A stretch of DNA of 64,000 nucleotides from Gammaproteobacteria bacterium (lineage in GTDB: Bacteria; Pseudomonadota; Gammaproteobacteria; Arenicellales; Arenicellaceae). The translations under genes and the position numbers were made by a program. This document shows positions 36,823 through 46,921 of the stretch, one piece after another. The DNA lies in NCBI GenBank assembly GCA_013002025.1, contig JABDKW010000005.1, positions 1-64,000 on the forward strand. Reading direction: 5' to 3'. Position 1 is the stretch's first letter. Each line of letters begins with the position of its first letter. The notes beneath the pieces are model-generated. The model did not search any database. It saw nothing but the letters and a program-made list of their open reading frames with translations, and was not told the origin of the DNA.

Positions 36823-37596
36823 ATGAAAAATACACTTAATTTATTCTTCGCCCTGTTACTCATTGCCATTGTTCAGTCTCCGGCCAATGCGGCTGGCGGC
36901 CATGGCGCGGTTCTGGATGACGTAGATCTCAATATGAAAGACACGGCGTCCCTGCAAAACGGCGCCAAGTTGTTTATGAACTATTGTCTATCGTGCCACA
37001 GTGCCGCGTATGCGCGTTACAACCGGGTGGCAGAGGATCTTGATATTCCGCCGGCGTTATTGAAAGAAAACCTGATGTTCACCACCGAAAAAACCGGTGA
37101 TCTGATGCAGACTACAATGTCGGCCGACGACGCTAAACGCTGGTTCGGAGTAACGCCGCCAGACTTGACGTTGGTTGCGCGGGTACGCAAACCGAATTGG
37201 TTATACACCTATCTACGAGCTTTTTATCTCGATGAATCGTCGCCGAGCGGCTGGAATAACTCCTTGTTCGAAAATGTGGCGATGCCACATGCTCTCTATG
37301 AACTGCAGGGCGTTCAGCGTGTGGTGGGCAAGGTGGATGCGGATAATGCAGACGTGGCCACCGATGATTCCGTCAAGGTGGTTGGCGATACAATATTCGA
37401 GTTGGATCACCCTGGCATGATGTCGCCACGTCAATTCGATGAGGCGATGAAAGATTTAACGGCGTTCCTGACCTATTTGGCTGAACCGGCGCAAATGCAG
37501 CGTAAATCCATTGGTGTGTTCACGCTCGCTTTTTTGATTATTTTGATGGGTCTAAGCTACCTGTTGAAAAAAGAATACTGGCGCGACGTGCACTAA
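36823..37596 (+). CDS. petC: Cytochrome c1 of the bc1 complex
   Basis: 257-residue periplasmic c-type cytochrome with an N-terminal signal peptide (about residues 1-23), heme site CLSCHS near residue 52, PPDLTLVARVR near 110, the axial-ligand Met region in the second half and a C-terminal membrane anchor (GVFTLAFLIILMGLSYLLKK). Last gene of petABC. Confidence 0.96.
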   Translation: MKNTLNLFFALLLIAIVQSPANAAGGHGAVLDDVDLNMKDTASLQNGAKLFMNYCLSCHSAAYARYNRVAEDLDIPPALLKENLMFTTEKTGDLMQTTMSADDAKRWFGVTPPDLTLVARVRKPNWLYTYLRAFYLDESSPSGWNNSLFENVAMPHALYELQGVQRVVGKVDADNADVATDDSVKVVGDTIFELDHPGMMSPRQFDEAMKDLTAFLTYLAEPAQMQRKSIGVFTLAFLIILMGLSYLLKKEYWRDVH

Positions 37597-37612
37597 CAAC
37601 GGCCAGTGTATT

Positions 37613-37641
37613 GGTACGGCAGCATTAAGGGCTGCCGTACT
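37613..37641 (+). terminator. Probable terminator hairpin between petC and sspA
   Basis: GTACGGCAGC and GCTGCCGTAC form a 10-bp perfect stem with a 7-base loop. It is followed by TCTCCCC, not a clean T-run, so termination is probably partial and sspA may be co-transcribed with petABC as well as from its own promoter. Confidence 0.55.
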
Positions 37642-37678
37642 CTCCCCAAAATATTAATTCCTTCCTCAGGTTTCACAC

Positions 37679-38305
37679 ATGATGAATACTCTCGCCACAC
37701 GGCGTTCTATTATGACTCTCTATTCCGGCACCGACTGCGTGCTCAGCCATGCTTGCCGCATCGTATTGCAGGAAAAAGACATTGAGTGTGAGGTGGTCTA
37801 TACCGACCCTTCAGACACCTGTCAGGAACTGGCCGAATTCAACCCGTACTACGAAACACCGACGCTGGTGGATCGTGACCTGATTTTGTACGACCCGTTT
37901 ATTATCAACGAGTATCTGGATGAACGCTTGCCGCATCCGCCCCTGATGCCGGTTGACCCGGTGTCGCGTGCCAAGCAGCGGCTCATGATTATGCGCTTAA
38001 ATCGCGACTGGTTCAGTTCCATTACCGCCCTGCAGGAAAACCCCAAAGACAAGGCGGCTCATAAAGTGTTGCGCGATGGGTTGATTGCCATTTCGCCGCT
38101 GTTTGCTGAGCAGGAATTCGCCATGGGCGAAGAGTACTCACTGGTAGATGTCATTCTTGCGCCATTACTGTGGCGCTTACCGGTTCTCAACATTGTGTTG
38201 CCCAAGCAAGCAGAGGTTGTAAATCAGTACTCTGAGCGCCTGTTTGCGCGGGATGCCTTTCAGGCCAGCATGAGTGATGCCGAGCGAGATCTGCGCGGTT
38301 TCTAA
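37679..38305 (+). CDS. sspA: Stringent starvation protein A
   Basis: RNA-polymerase-associated regulator with a glutathione-S-transferase fold (thioredoxin-like N-terminal and helical C-terminal domains) but lacking GST activity in known homologues. 208 residues. It has RRSIMTLYSGTDCVLSHACRIVLQEK at the N-terminus and the conserved EYLDERLPHPPLMPVDP. Tandem ATGs at 37679 and 37682. It is followed by sspB, the standard pair. Confidence 0.95.
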   Translation: MMNTLATRRSIMTLYSGTDCVLSHACRIVLQEKDIECEVVYTDPSDTCQELAEFNPYYETPTLVDRDLILYDPFIINEYLDERLPHPPLMPVDPVSRAKQRLMIMRLNRDWFSSITALQENPKDKAAHKVLRDGLIAISPLFAEQEFAMGEEYSLVDVILAPLLWRLPVLNIVLPKQAEVVNQYSERLFARDAFQASMSDAERDLRGF

Positions 38306-38333
38306 TTCCTTATTGACGTAACCCCTGTCTGTC

Positions 38334-38771
38334 ATGAACACTATGGGCATGGCATCCACCAAACCATACTTGTTACGGGCCATTTTCGAGTGGGCGGAAG
38401 ACAATGATTTGACGCCGCAAGTGTTGGTCGATGCTGACGTTATGGGCGTGGAAGTCCCGCAAAACCATGTTGTCGATGGTCAGATTGTGTTGAATATCAG
38501 TTCGACCGCTGTACACCTGCACACCATGGACAATCAATGTTTGAGCTTTTCGGCTCGCTTTAGTGGCGTGGAGCAGGATATTTATCTGCCAATCGATTCT
38601 ATTATGGCGATCTTCGCGCGGGAAAATTCACAGGGAATCTTTTTTGAAGATATGGATGACGACGGCACCGACCCGGATGAACTTGTGCTTACAGATGTGT
38701 CGAGTGACAAAGTGAAGAAGAAAAAAGTCAAAGGTAAACGCGATACTTCTCACTTGAAAATCATCAAGTAA
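38334..38771 (+). CDS. sspB: ClpXP protease specificity-enhancing factor SspB
   Basis: Delivers ssrA-tagged proteins to ClpXP. 145 residues: an Sm-like substrate-binding domain ([19 protein letters not shown], then [13 protein letters not shown] and [20 protein letters not shown]), an acidic linker and a C-terminal ClpX-docking tail SHLKIIK that matches the known ALRVVK-type motif. 28 bp after sspA. Confidence 0.95.
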   Translation: MNTMGMASTKPYLLRAIFEWAEDNDLTPQVLVDADVMGVEVPQNHVVDGQIVLNISSTAVHLHTMDNQCLSFSARFSGVEQDIYLPIDSIMAIFARENSQGIFFEDMDDDGTDPDELVLTDVSSDKVKKKKVKGKRDTSHLKIIK

Positions 38772-38830
38772 TACCCAAACTTAGTCTTTCATGCTGGCAC
38801 CGTCGGCATTCAATTATTGCGGAGGCTTTA

Positions 38831-39373
38831 ATGCCCGAATTCAGAGGTACAACTATTTTGTCCGTACGGCGCGGCAATCAGGTCGTGATTGGTGGTGATG
38901 GCCAGGTGTCGCTCGGCAACACCGTCATGAAAGGCAATGCCTGTAAGGTTCGGCGCCTGCACAAAGGCGCTGTCATTGCTGGCTTTGCCGGCAGCACAGC
39001 CGATGCCTTCACCCTGTTTGAACTATTTGATGCCAAACTATCCAAGCATCAGGGCATCCTGACCAAAGCCGCTGTGGAACTGGCCAAAGAATGGCGTACC
39101 GATAGAATGCTGCGCAAGTTAGAGGCCTTATTGTGCGTGGCTGACAAAGAATCATCCTATGTAATTTCCGGTAATGGCGATGTTATTGAACCGGAGGGTG
39201 GTGTGATGGCGATTGGTTCCGGCGGGTCTTTTGCTGAAGCGGCGGCCAGAGCATTGGTTAAAAACACCGATTTATCGGCCCGTGTCATCGTCGAGCAATC
39301 CCTCAATATTGCCGCCGATATTTGTATCTATACCAATCATAATTTGACCATTGAAGAGTTGAACTTCGAATGA
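38831..39373 (+). CDS. hslV: ATP-dependent protease subunit HslV (ClpQ)
   Basis: Threonine peptidase of the HslVU two-component protease. 180 residues, with the active-site TT pair at residues 7-8 ([15 protein letters not shown]). The E. coli enzyme has only the initiator Met before the Thr, so here a six-residue propeptide must be removed. [30 protein letters not shown] and [12 protein letters not shown] are typical. Strong GGAGG before the ATG. It overlaps hslU by 4 bp (ATGA). Confidence 0.96.
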   Translation: MPEFRGTTILSVRRGNQVVIGGDGQVSLGNTVMKGNACKVRRLHKGAVIAGFAGSTADAFTLFELFDAKLSKHQGILTKAAVELAKEWRTDRMLRKLEALLCVADKESSYVISGNGDVIEPEGGVMAIGSGGSFAEAAARALVKNTDLSARVIVEQSLNIAADICIYTNHNLTIEELNFE

Positions 39374-40707
39374 GTACCATGACCCCCCGTGAAATTGTCC
39401 AGGAGCTGGACAAGCATATTATCGGCCAGGCTAATGCCAAGCGCGCTGTGGCCATAGCATTGCGCAACCGCTGGCGGCGCACCCAGGTGCCAGACCAACA
39501 ATTGCGCAATGAGATCACGCCCAAGAACATCCTGATGATCGGCCCCACCGGGGTAGGCAAAACCGAGATTGCACGGCGTTTGGCCAATCTGGCCGATGCC
39601 CCGTTCTTAAAGGTTGAAGCCACCAAGTTCACTGAAGTGGGCTATGTGGGGCGCGAAGTGGACTCCATCATTCGTGATTTGGCTGATATTGCGGTCAAGC
39701 GACAACGAGAAACCGAAACCCGAAAAGTGCAGCAACGCGCGGAAGACGCCGCCGAAGAACGCATCCTGGATATTCTAATCCCGCCGGCTCGCGATGTTGG
39801 TTTCACGCCCGATAGCGATTCTACAGGCGGTGCTGCCAGACAAAAATTTCGCAAGAAGTTGCGTGAAGGGGATCTGGACGACACCGAGATTGAAATTGAG
39901 GTATCGGCCGCTGGCGTGGGAGTAGAGTTGTTTGGCCCGCAGGGGATGGAGGAACTGACCAGTCAACTGCAGGGCATGATGAAGAACATGGGGGCAGACA
40001 AAAAACAGAGTCGCAAGCTGCCCATTAAAGAGGCTCTGAAATTACTCACCGAAGAAGAAGCCGCCAAGTTGGTTAATGAAGAAGACATCAAAGTAAACGC
40101 CCTGGAGCGCCTGGAAAATCACGGCATTGTGTTTATCGACGAGATTGACAAAATTGTTGGCCGTAGCGAGGCCGGTAAGAGCCCCGATGTGTCGCGTGAA
40201 GGGGTACAACGGGATTTGTTGCCTTTGGTGGAGGGCAGCACCATTTCGACCAAGTACGGTATGGTTAAAACAGATCATATTTTATTTATTGGTTCGGGAG
40301 CGTTTCAACTATCAAAGCCCTCTGATCTGATCCCGGAACTGCAGGGCAGAATGCCGATCCGGGTCGAACTGGCAGCACTAACCGTGGATGATTTCACGCG
40401 GATCTTGACCGAACCCGACGCTTCGCTCACCGAGCAATATGCGGCTCTAATGGCGACCGAGGAGGTCGGTTTAACATTCAGCGAAGGTGGTATTCGTCGC
40501 ATTGCTGAGCTGGCGTGGCAGGTAAATGAAAGCACCGAGAACATTGGCGCCCGGCGCCTGCATACCATGTTGGAACGCTTGCTCGAACAGATTTCATTCG
40601 AGGCCAGCGATCGTGCTGGAGACAGCGCCACCGTTGATGCCGACTATGTGAATGAACACCTCGATGAATTGGCCGAAAATGAGGATTACGCGCGCTACAT
40701 CCTGTAG
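39370..40707 (+). CDS. hslU: ATP-dependent protease ATPase subunit HslU (ClpY)
   Basis: AAA+ unfoldase that feeds HslV. 445 residues: N-terminal [16 protein letters not shown], Walker [10 protein letters not shown], the intermediate I-domain (about residues 110-240, less conserved), Walker [11 protein letters not shown], sensor regions and the C-terminal tail [10 protein letters not shown] that inserts into HslV. Confidence 0.97.
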   Translation: MSTMTPREIVQELDKHIIGQANAKRAVAIALRNRWRRTQVPDQQLRNEITPKNILMIGPTGVGKTEIARRLANLADAPFLKVEATKFTEVGYVGREVDSIIRDLADIAVKRQRETETRKVQQRAEDAAEERILDILIPPARDVGFTPDSDSTGGAARQKFRKKLREGDLDDTEIEIEVSAAGVGVELFGPQGMEELTSQLQGMMKNMGADKKQSRKLPIKEALKLLTEEEAAKLVNEEDIKVNALERLENHGIVFIDEIDKIVGRSEAGKSPDVSREGVQRDLLPLVEGSTISTKYGMVKTDHILFIGSGAFQLSKPSDLIPELQGRMPIRVELAALTVDDFTRILTEPDASLTEQYAALMATEEVGLTFSEGGIRRIAELAWQVNESTENIGARRLHTMLERLLEQISFEASDRAGDSATVDADYVNEHLDELAENEDYARYIL

Positions 40708-40718
40708 CGTGGCTTAGC

Positions 40719-41000
40719 ATGTTATTCGCCATTCTGTTTGTTGCGGCGTTCCTGTGCGGCGCGCTTATTTATTATTTCAGCCGTCAGTGGTGGTGGGCGG
40801 TAGCGACCCCGATGCTGGTATTTGCAGTTAATGCGCTACTCGATCCGGGCCAGCAGGGTGCGCTGATATTTACCCTGGTATTCGGTGAGACGATTGTGTT
40901 TTTTGCTGCCCTGCTAGGCTGCTATGTGGTGCAGACCCGCAGTCACCGGGGTGAGCCCGAGGCAACTACAGTTGATAGTTCAGATGCAAAGCAGGATTAA
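40719..41000 (+). CDS. Small membrane protein of unknown function
   Basis: 93 residues with three closely spaced hydrophobic helices (about 3-19, 27-43, 49-69) and a polar acidic tail. It starts at an ATG 11 bp after hslU and probably shares its transcript. I do not recognise the family. Confidence 0.65.
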   Translation: MLFAILFVAAFLCGALIYYFSRQWWWAVATPMLVFAVNALLDPGQQGALIFTLVFGETIVFFAALLGCYVVQTRSHRGEPEATTVDSSDAKQD

Positions 41001-41028
41001 AGGCTGACTCTGACTGCGACCGGAGCAA

Positions 41029-41619
41029 TCAGTTAAGGCTGGTGGCGAACTGCGCAATCCCATTCATCAGCATCTGGATCGCAATCGCTACCAGAATCAT
41101 GCCCATTAGTCGTTCTATTGCGACCAGCCCACGATTGCGCAGGACGCGCGCCAGAAACCCTGCCGACAATAAAATAATGCCGGCCACAAACCATGCGGCA
41201 AACAGAGCCGCCAACCACTCAGGCCAGCGTTGCGGCTCTTTATTCATTATCAACAGCAAGGTGGCCAGCGCCGATGGGCCCGCCACATAGGGAATCGCCA
41301 ACGGCACAATAAAGGGTTCATCCTCATTACGCGGGTTGCTGATGTCTGGTGCTGGAAAGATCATTTTTATGGCGATTAAAAATAAGATAACCCCGCCAGT
41401 CGCCGTCAATGCGGGTTCCGAGATATTCAGCGCAGCCAGAAAATGCTGCCCCGCAAACAGAAACACCACCATGACCAGTAAGGCAATCAGCAGTTCGCGC
41501 ATGATCACCTTTACGCGCCGCCGCTGCGGCACGTTTTTCAGCGCTGTCAGGTACAAAGGGATGTTGCCCAGTGGGTCCATCACCAGAAACAGTAAAAGCG
41601 CTGCCGACAATACGGTCAT
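41029..41619 (-). CDS. MarC-family integral membrane protein
   Basis: 196-residue protein with six membrane helices of the MarC/YhgN family (UPF0056). Typical are LFLVMDPLGNIPLYLTAL near the N-terminus, GGVILFLIAIKMIF and PLAIPYVAGPSALATLL in the middle and IERLMGMILVAIAIQMLMNGI at the end. The role is unknown; MarC itself was long misnamed as a drug-resistance protein. It is downstream of the M2 peptidase on the same strand (35-bp gap). Confidence 0.88.
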   Translation of the reverse strand: MTVLSAALLLFLVMDPLGNIPLYLTALKNVPQRRRVKVIMRELLIALLVMVVFLFAGQHFLAALNISEPALTATGGVILFLIAIKMIFPAPDISNPRNEDEPFIVPLAIPYVAGPSALATLLLIMNKEPQRWPEWLAALFAAWFVAGIILLSAGFLARVLRNRGLVAIERLMGMILVAIAIQMLMNGIAQFATSLN

Positions 41620-41654
41620 AACAAACTCTTTTGTGGCCTAATGCCGTTGCAACA

Positions 41655-43487
41655 CTACCAGCCGCATTGCCGACCTTCATTCTGTTGCTTGAGCCAGCTA
41701 TTTAGCGGCGCAAAATAGTCAATGATGGCACTGGCGTCCATATCCCGTTGCCCGGTCAAAGCCTGCATGGCATCCGGCCACGGTTTACTTTGGCCCATGG
41801 CCAGCATATTGCCGAGCTTTTCACCGGCCGCCTTATTGTTATAGATCGAGCACTCGTGCAGATGGCCTTCAAAGCCAGCGGCTTCGCACAATGCTTTATG
41901 AAACTGGAACTGCATTATGAAACTGAGGAAGTAACGCGTGTAAGGCGTATTCCCCGGTATGTGATACTTGGCGCCCGGATCAAAATCCGCTTCAGTGCGT
42001 TGCACCGGCGGGCGGATGCCTTGATATTCTTCACGTAATTTCCACCAGCCAGCATTGTACTCGTCAGGGCCGATTTCGCCGGTAAACACCTTCCAACGCC
42101 ATTCATCAATCATCTTGCCAAACGGCAGGAAGGCGATCTTTTCCAACGCCAGTTTCATCTGTTTATTAATGGTGGCTTCATCACTCTCGACCACATTATC
42201 AATCAAGCCCTTTTCTTTCAGGTAGCCCGGCGTCATCGACAATACAATGGTGTCGCCGATCGCTTCGTGAAAACCATCGTGTGCGCCACCTTTGAATACT
42301 GGCGGCAGGTCCTTATACATCAGATAGTAATAAATGTGCCCCAGTTCGTGGTGCAGGGTGCCGAGCTGCTCCTCAGTGATCTCAACGCACTGCTTGATGC
42401 GCGGGTCATTGCCGTTGTCCAGATCCCAGGCGCTGGCGTGACAAACGACATTACGATCGCGCGGCTTCTTGATCATGGAATTTTTGTAGAAACTCTCCGG
42501 TAGTGCGGGCAGGCCCAACGAGGTGAAAAAACCCTCAGCGGTCTGCGTCATCTTCAGCTCATCATAGCCCTGTTGTTCAAGTGCTGCGGTCACGTCCAAT
42601 GAGGCAACGCCAGCGTAGGGTTCCATCAGATCATAAATGTTATCCCAGGTTTGTGACCACATATTGCCCAGCAGATGCGCCGGAATCGGTTGATCCGCTG
42701 GCACCTTGTCGGCGCCATATTGCTCGCCTAGCTTGGCTCGCACATGGCAGTGCAACTCCTCATAAAACGGTTTAACCTGCTCCCACAGGCGCTTTGCTTC
42801 AGCGGTGAAGTCGGCGGTATCCATGTCGTAACCCGATTTCCACAGTTCCGCCAGATTGTCATAACCGAAATCCTGCGCGCCCTGATTACCCAGCTCAACA
42901 AAGCGCTGATATTTTTCGCGGTAAGGAGGAGACACAGTGCGCCAGCCTTTCCAAGCTTCGAGTTGCGCGTCGTAATCGGTGGATTCGGCTAGAATTTTTT
43001 CCAACTCCTGCAGTTGGCGGCAGGTACCGTCGGAGCCACAATATTCACCAGCGCCGTATTGGCCCTCCATGTCGGTCAGGATTTCCGCCAATTCCGCTCT
43101 CAGGTCTGCATCATCCGGTGCTGGTGCGGCCGAGCCGCGTAACATTAATTCAATCGCGCGCGCCGTTTTAGGATCCATTTCAGAGCCCTTGTATTTACGT
43201 GCCTGCGCTACCATTGCGCTCTCAAACTCAAGGCCTCGCTCGCCCGCCTTGGCCGCCAATATGGCCGTATCGGGCGTGATATAGGTATTGCGCACCCAGG
43301 CTGCAGCACCAGTTTCCTTACTCAGCTCCAGACCTTCCTGCTGGATGCGTTCAACAAACTCGGCGGCGGATTCAACCGGTTTGTCGGGGGCCTGGTTGGT
43401 TGTCGATGAGGTTTCGCTTGCAGGCTGGCAGGCAGAAAGTGTCAGCGCCGCCAGCAACAGAATGACGTAATGGTTGAATTGTTGCAT
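41655..43487 (-). CDS. M2 family (angiotensin-converting-enzyme-like) peptidyl-dipeptidase, lipoprotein
   Basis: Zinc dipeptidyl carboxypeptidase of the M2 family, 610 residues, removing C-terminal dipeptides. It has a lipoprotein signal (LLLAALTLSAC, Cys20), so it acts in the periplasm or at the outer membrane. The zinc motif is HELGH at residues 380-384, preceded by one more His; the downstream Glu ligand is in GFHEAIGDT. The region around FLSFIMQFQFHKALC is family-typical. It directly follows a POT di/tripeptide transporter (1 bp between genes): the peptidase makes dipeptides and the transporter takes them up. Confidence 0.93.
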   Translation of the reverse strand: MQQFNHYVILLLAALTLSACQPASETSSTTNQAPDKPVESAAEFVERIQQEGLELSKETGAAAWVRNTYITPDTAILAAKAGERGLEFESAMVAQARKYKGSEMDPKTARAIELMLRGSAAPAPDDADLRAELAEILTDMEGQYGAGEYCGSDGTCRQLQELEKILAESTDYDAQLEAWKGWRTVSPPYREKYQRFVELGNQGAQDFGYDNLAELWKSGYDMDTADFTAEAKRLWEQVKPFYEELHCHVRAKLGEQYGADKVPADQPIPAHLLGNMWSQTWDNIYDLMEPYAGVASLDVTAALEQQGYDELKMTQTAEGFFTSLGLPALPESFYKNSMIKKPRDRNVVCHASAWDLDNGNDPRIKQCVEITEEQLGTLHHELGHIYYYLMYKDLPPVFKGGAHDGFHEAIGDTIVLSMTPGYLKEKGLIDNVVESDEATINKQMKLALEKIAFLPFGKMIDEWRWKVFTGEIGPDEYNAGWWKLREEYQGIRPPVQRTEADFDPGAKYHIPGNTPYTRYFLSFIMQFQFHKALCEAAGFEGHLHECSIYNNKAAGEKLGNMLAMGQSKPWPDAMQALTGQRDMDASAIIDYFAPLNSWLKQQNEGRQCGW

Positions 43488-43488
43488 T

Positions 43489-44991
43489 TTAATCGCTCCG
43501 GTGTGCTACTTCAGATTCCCAGTTCTTGCTCACCAATGAGACCAGCAGAACAACAGCGCCAATGCCAAAAGTGAAAGTAGCAATCTGTTTAAACAGAGTT
43601 GGCATTTCGGCCACATTGTTAGGATCATAGCCGCCCGCCAGCAGGCCGGCGATAATATTGCCGATGGAATAGGTGAGTACAAACACGCCCATCATTTGGC
43701 CGATAAAGCGCTGCGGTGCCAAGCGGCTGACCGCACTCAATGCAATTGGGCTCAAACACAGTTCCCCGACGGTGTGCAGAAAATAGGTCAGAATCAGGAA
43801 GAAGGGTGCGGCCTGCATGCCGCCAGCCGCTACTTGCGCTGCATATACCATGACCACGAAGCCGCTGGACATAATCATCAAGCCGACCGCGCACTTAATA
43901 CCGTAGCCGGGCGACACCATGCGCTGACCCAGTTGAATCCAGAAGGCCGCAAAGAACGGTGTCAGCAGGATAATGAAGATCGGATTAGCGTTCTGGAACC
44001 ATATAATGGGGATCTCCATACCACCGATCACTTTATCGGTGTAGTCACGGGCAAACAGGTTTAATGATGACCCGGCCTGTTCGAAGCCAGACCAGAAGCA
44101 GGCCGAGGCAATGCAAACCAGCATCAGCGCCCACATGCCTTTCTTCTCGGTATCATCCAGATTGCCCCGAAAATACACAATGCCAAAGTAGATGAAGAAC
44201 ACGGCAGTGAAAACGACGGCGGTTTTCTGTGCCAGGCTCGGCGCATCAATGACCAGATTGCCGGTCATGGTCATGGCGGCAACTAATACAACGCCAGCCA
44301 GAAACGCCCAGATTGCCATCCAGCTGCGTTTTTCGCCCCCGGGGGACATATGCACCGCAGGCTCGGCGCTTACGCCCTGCAGATTATCCGAGGTCATGCG
44401 AAAGTGAATCAGGCCAAACGCCATGCCGACGGCGGCGGCCCCGAAGGCGTAATGCCAACCGGCGTTCTGCATCAGCCAACCACACACCGTGTAGCCGATG
44501 ACCGAGCCAATATTAATGCCCATATAATAAATGGCATAGCCGGAGTCACGCCGGGGGTCTTCACGGGTGTACAACTGACCGACTGTGGCGCCAATATTCG
44601 GTTTCAACAGTCCCGTGCCCAGCACCACCAGAATCAAGCCGATGAAGAAGGTGTCGTGACTGGGAATGGCCAACACAATATGGCCGCACATGATGATTAT
44701 GCCGCCATACCAGATGGCTTTTTGACCGCCAATCAAACGGTCTGCAATCCAGCCGCCGGGCAAGCCCATAAAATAAACTGATGCGGTATAAAGGCCGTAA
44801 ATGGCGGTGGCGGTGGCGGTGGTCATTGCCAGGCCGCCTTGCTGCATTGTCGCCGTCATAAACAACACTAATAAGCCGCGCATGCCGTAGTAACTCATGC
44901 GTTCCCACATTTCTGTCATGAACAGAGTCTGGAGTCCCTTGGGGTGGCCGAAAAAAGAAGAATTAAGAGCGTGATCGCTGATTTGGTTCAT
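43489..44991 (-). CDS. Proton-coupled di/tripeptide transporter (POT/PTR family)
   Basis: 500-residue MFS-type peptide symporter with about 14 membrane helices. Family signatures are the N-terminal MTEMWERMSYYGMRGLLVLFM (ExxER-type motif), GGWIADRLIGGQKAIWYGG and the FYLGINIGS-like IYYMGINIGSVIG. The near-C-terminal GELCLSPIALSAVSRLAP is also present. It starts a leftward operon with the M2 peptidase and is divergent from the opp operon. Confidence 0.93.
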   Translation of the reverse strand: MNQISDHALNSSFFGHPKGLQTLFMTEMWERMSYYGMRGLLVLFMTATMQQGGLAMTTATATAIYGLYTASVYFMGLPGGWIADRLIGGQKAIWYGGIIIMCGHIVLAIPSHDTFFIGLILVVLGTGLLKPNIGATVGQLYTREDPRRDSGYAIYYMGINIGSVIGYTVCGWLMQNAGWHYAFGAAAVGMAFGLIHFRMTSDNLQGVSAEPAVHMSPGGEKRSWMAIWAFLAGVVLVAAMTMTGNLVIDAPSLAQKTAVVFTAVFFIYFGIVYFRGNLDDTEKKGMWALMLVCIASACFWSGFEQAGSSLNLFARDYTDKVIGGMEIPIIWFQNANPIFIILLTPFFAAFWIQLGQRMVSPGYGIKCAVGLMIMSSGFVVMVYAAQVAAGGMQAAPFFLILTYFLHTVGELCLSPIALSAVSRLAPQRFIGQMMGVFVLTYSIGNIIAGLLAGGYDPNNVAEMPTLFKQIATFTFGIGAVVLLVSLVSKNWESEVAHRSD

Positions 44992-45123
44992 GAAGTTACC
45001 TTGATTTTCGTTATTGTCGTGTCATGTAGTTCACGCACACAGTCGGTCGGTGTGGATGGTGGCCAATACTGTGTTCGCGGCACGCCTCAATGAACGTATC
45101 CAATTACAGAAATGGCTAACTAT

Positions 45124-45152
45124 TTGACGATCGAATTAGTATATAAGATAGT
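45124..45152 (+). promoter_or_regulatory. Sigma70-type promoter for the opp operon
   Basis: -35 TTGACG (45124-45129), 17-bp spacer, -10 GATAGT (45147-45152), in the gap between the divergent POT and opp operons. The remainder of this gap shows nothing else clear. Confidence 0.45.
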
Positions 45153-45241
45153 AGAGCGGTTTTTGACCCATCTAAGGCCACTTCCCACCCTTGAACTGCC
45201 AACACTATAGCCTGCCTGCGCCCAAATTTTCAGCGAAAAGG

Positions 45242-46921
45242 GTGGTTTTAGACCGAATTAAATTTGTTGCCCTAAGCTGCTTTATTGCAGCCGTGCTGTT
45301 AATCGGTGGCTGTAGTCGAGGTGAATCCAACGTCAGTCAGGGCAATCGCGAGCAGGTCTTTCACAAATCCAATAATGCCGAACCGCAGGGCCTCGACCCG
45401 CATGTGGTTACCGGGGTTGCCGAGCATCATATTGTGCAGGCCCTGTTCGAAGGGCTGGTCAGCAAGAACCCGCATACTCTGGAAATTGAGCCGGCCGTGG
45501 CTGAATCCTGGGCCCTGTCAGAAGATGGCAAGGTCTACACCTTCAAGCTGCGACAGAACGCTAACTGGTCAAATGGCGACCCGGTTACCGCACACGATTT
45601 CGCCTGGTCCTGGTGGCGTGCACTGCAACCGGCCCTGGGCAGCCAGTATGTGTTTATGTATTTCCCGATCAAGAACGCTGAGCGTTATTTTAATCAGGAG
45701 GTTATCGATTTTGACGAGGTGGGCATTAAAGCGTTAGATGACTATACGCTCAGAGTGGAGCTGGCCAATCCGACCCCCTACTTTATGCAGCTATTGGATC
45801 ATTATTCCACCTTTCCAGTGCACCGGGCGACGATTGAGAAATGGGGTAAACCGGATGAGTCCTATACGCCCTGGACGCGACCCGAAAACATCGTCACCAA
45901 TGGGCCTTTCGTACTCGATGAGTGGCGCTTGAACAAACATTTAATGGTTCGCAAAAACGATGCCTACTGGGGCGCCGACCAGGTGCGTTTACAAAAAATA
46001 GTATTTTACCCCTATGAGTCCGGCCCCATCGTAGAGCGCATGTTCCGCGCCGGACAATTGCACTACACCTACGAAACCTTTATCGATCGGCTGCCGTGGT
46101 ATCGGGCCAACAAACCCGATTATGTTCAGGTAGCGCCCTATGCAGGCACCTATTTGTATCGCGTGAATACCACCAAGCCACATCTGGCGGATAAACGCGT
46201 GCGCAAAGCGCTGGCCATGACCATCGACCGCCAGAAAATGATCAGCACCATATTGAATGATCTGTTCACTCCGGCCTATGCGATAACGCCACCGGGTCTG
46301 TTGGGCTACCAGCCGCCGAAGTTGTTTGATTATGACCCTGACGCCGCGCGCGCTCTGTTAGCCGAGGCCGGCTATCCGAATGGAGAAGGATTCCCGGAAA
46401 CGGAACTGCAATACAACAGCAGTGAGCAACATCGGAAAATCGCCATCGCCGTTCAGCAAATGTGGAACAAAGAGTTGAACATCAATATCCGCCTGCAAAA
46501 CAAAGATTGGAAAGTGTATCTGGACGACGAGCAGACCGGTAACTACGACATATCAAGAGGGGGTTGGATTGCCGACTATGTTGACCCCAACAGTTTTCTG
46601 GATATGTGGGTCAGCGGCAGTGGCCTGAATCGTACCCGCTGGGCAAACCCGCGCTATGACGAGTTGGTGTTGCAGCGTGCACCGGAGGCTAAATCGCGTG
46701 AGGATCGTTACGCCGCGTTCTATGCAGCCGAAACCATGATCATGCAGGACATGCCCTTTATTCCAATTTATACCTATTCCAGCCACCATTTTAAGCACCC
46801 CGCCGTGCGTGGCATGCCGCCCAATATTATGTCTTACTATAACTGGCGCTATGTGTGGCTGGACCCGGATTGGAGCGACGCAAAACCCCAACAACAGACC
46901 GCGCTCTCAGGGGGCATCTAA
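45242..46921 (+). CDS. oppA: Oligopeptide ABC transporter substrate-binding lipoprotein
   Basis: Binding protein for oligopeptides (SBP family 5). It has the E. coli OppA-like opening AEPQGLDPHVVTGVAEHHIVQ, the GLVSKNPHTLEIEPAVAESW region and the domain-crossing GGWIADYVDPNSFLDMW. A lipobox (LLIGGC) lies 23 residues after the GTG at 45242, which I prefer as start; the frame opens at a TTG at 45191, which would give an atypical 40-residue leader. A lipidated OppA is less usual in Gram-negatives than a soluble one. It overlaps oppB by one base (TAATG). Confidence 0.92.
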   Translation: MVLDRIKFVALSCFIAAVLLIGGCSRGESNVSQGNREQVFHKSNNAEPQGLDPHVVTGVAEHHIVQALFEGLVSKNPHTLEIEPAVAESWALSEDGKVYTFKLRQNANWSNGDPVTAHDFAWSWWRALQPALGSQYVFMYFPIKNAERYFNQEVIDFDEVGIKALDDYTLRVELANPTPYFMQLLDHYSTFPVHRATIEKWGKPDESYTPWTRPENIVTNGPFVLDEWRLNKHLMVRKNDAYWGADQVRLQKIVFYPYESGPIVERMFRAGQLHYTYETFIDRLPWYRANKPDYVQVAPYAGTYLYRVNTTKPHLADKRVRKALAMTIDRQKMISTILNDLFTPAYAITPPGLLGYQPPKLFDYDPDAARALLAEAGYPNGEGFPETELQYNSSEQHRKIAIAVQQMWNKELNINIRLQNKDWKVYLDDEQTGNYDISRGGWIADYVDPNSFLDMWVSGSGLNRTRWANPRYDELVLQRAPEAKSREDRYAAFYAAETMIMQDMPFIPIYTYSSHHFKHPAVRGMPPNIMSYYNWRYVWLDPDWSDAKPQQQTALSGGI

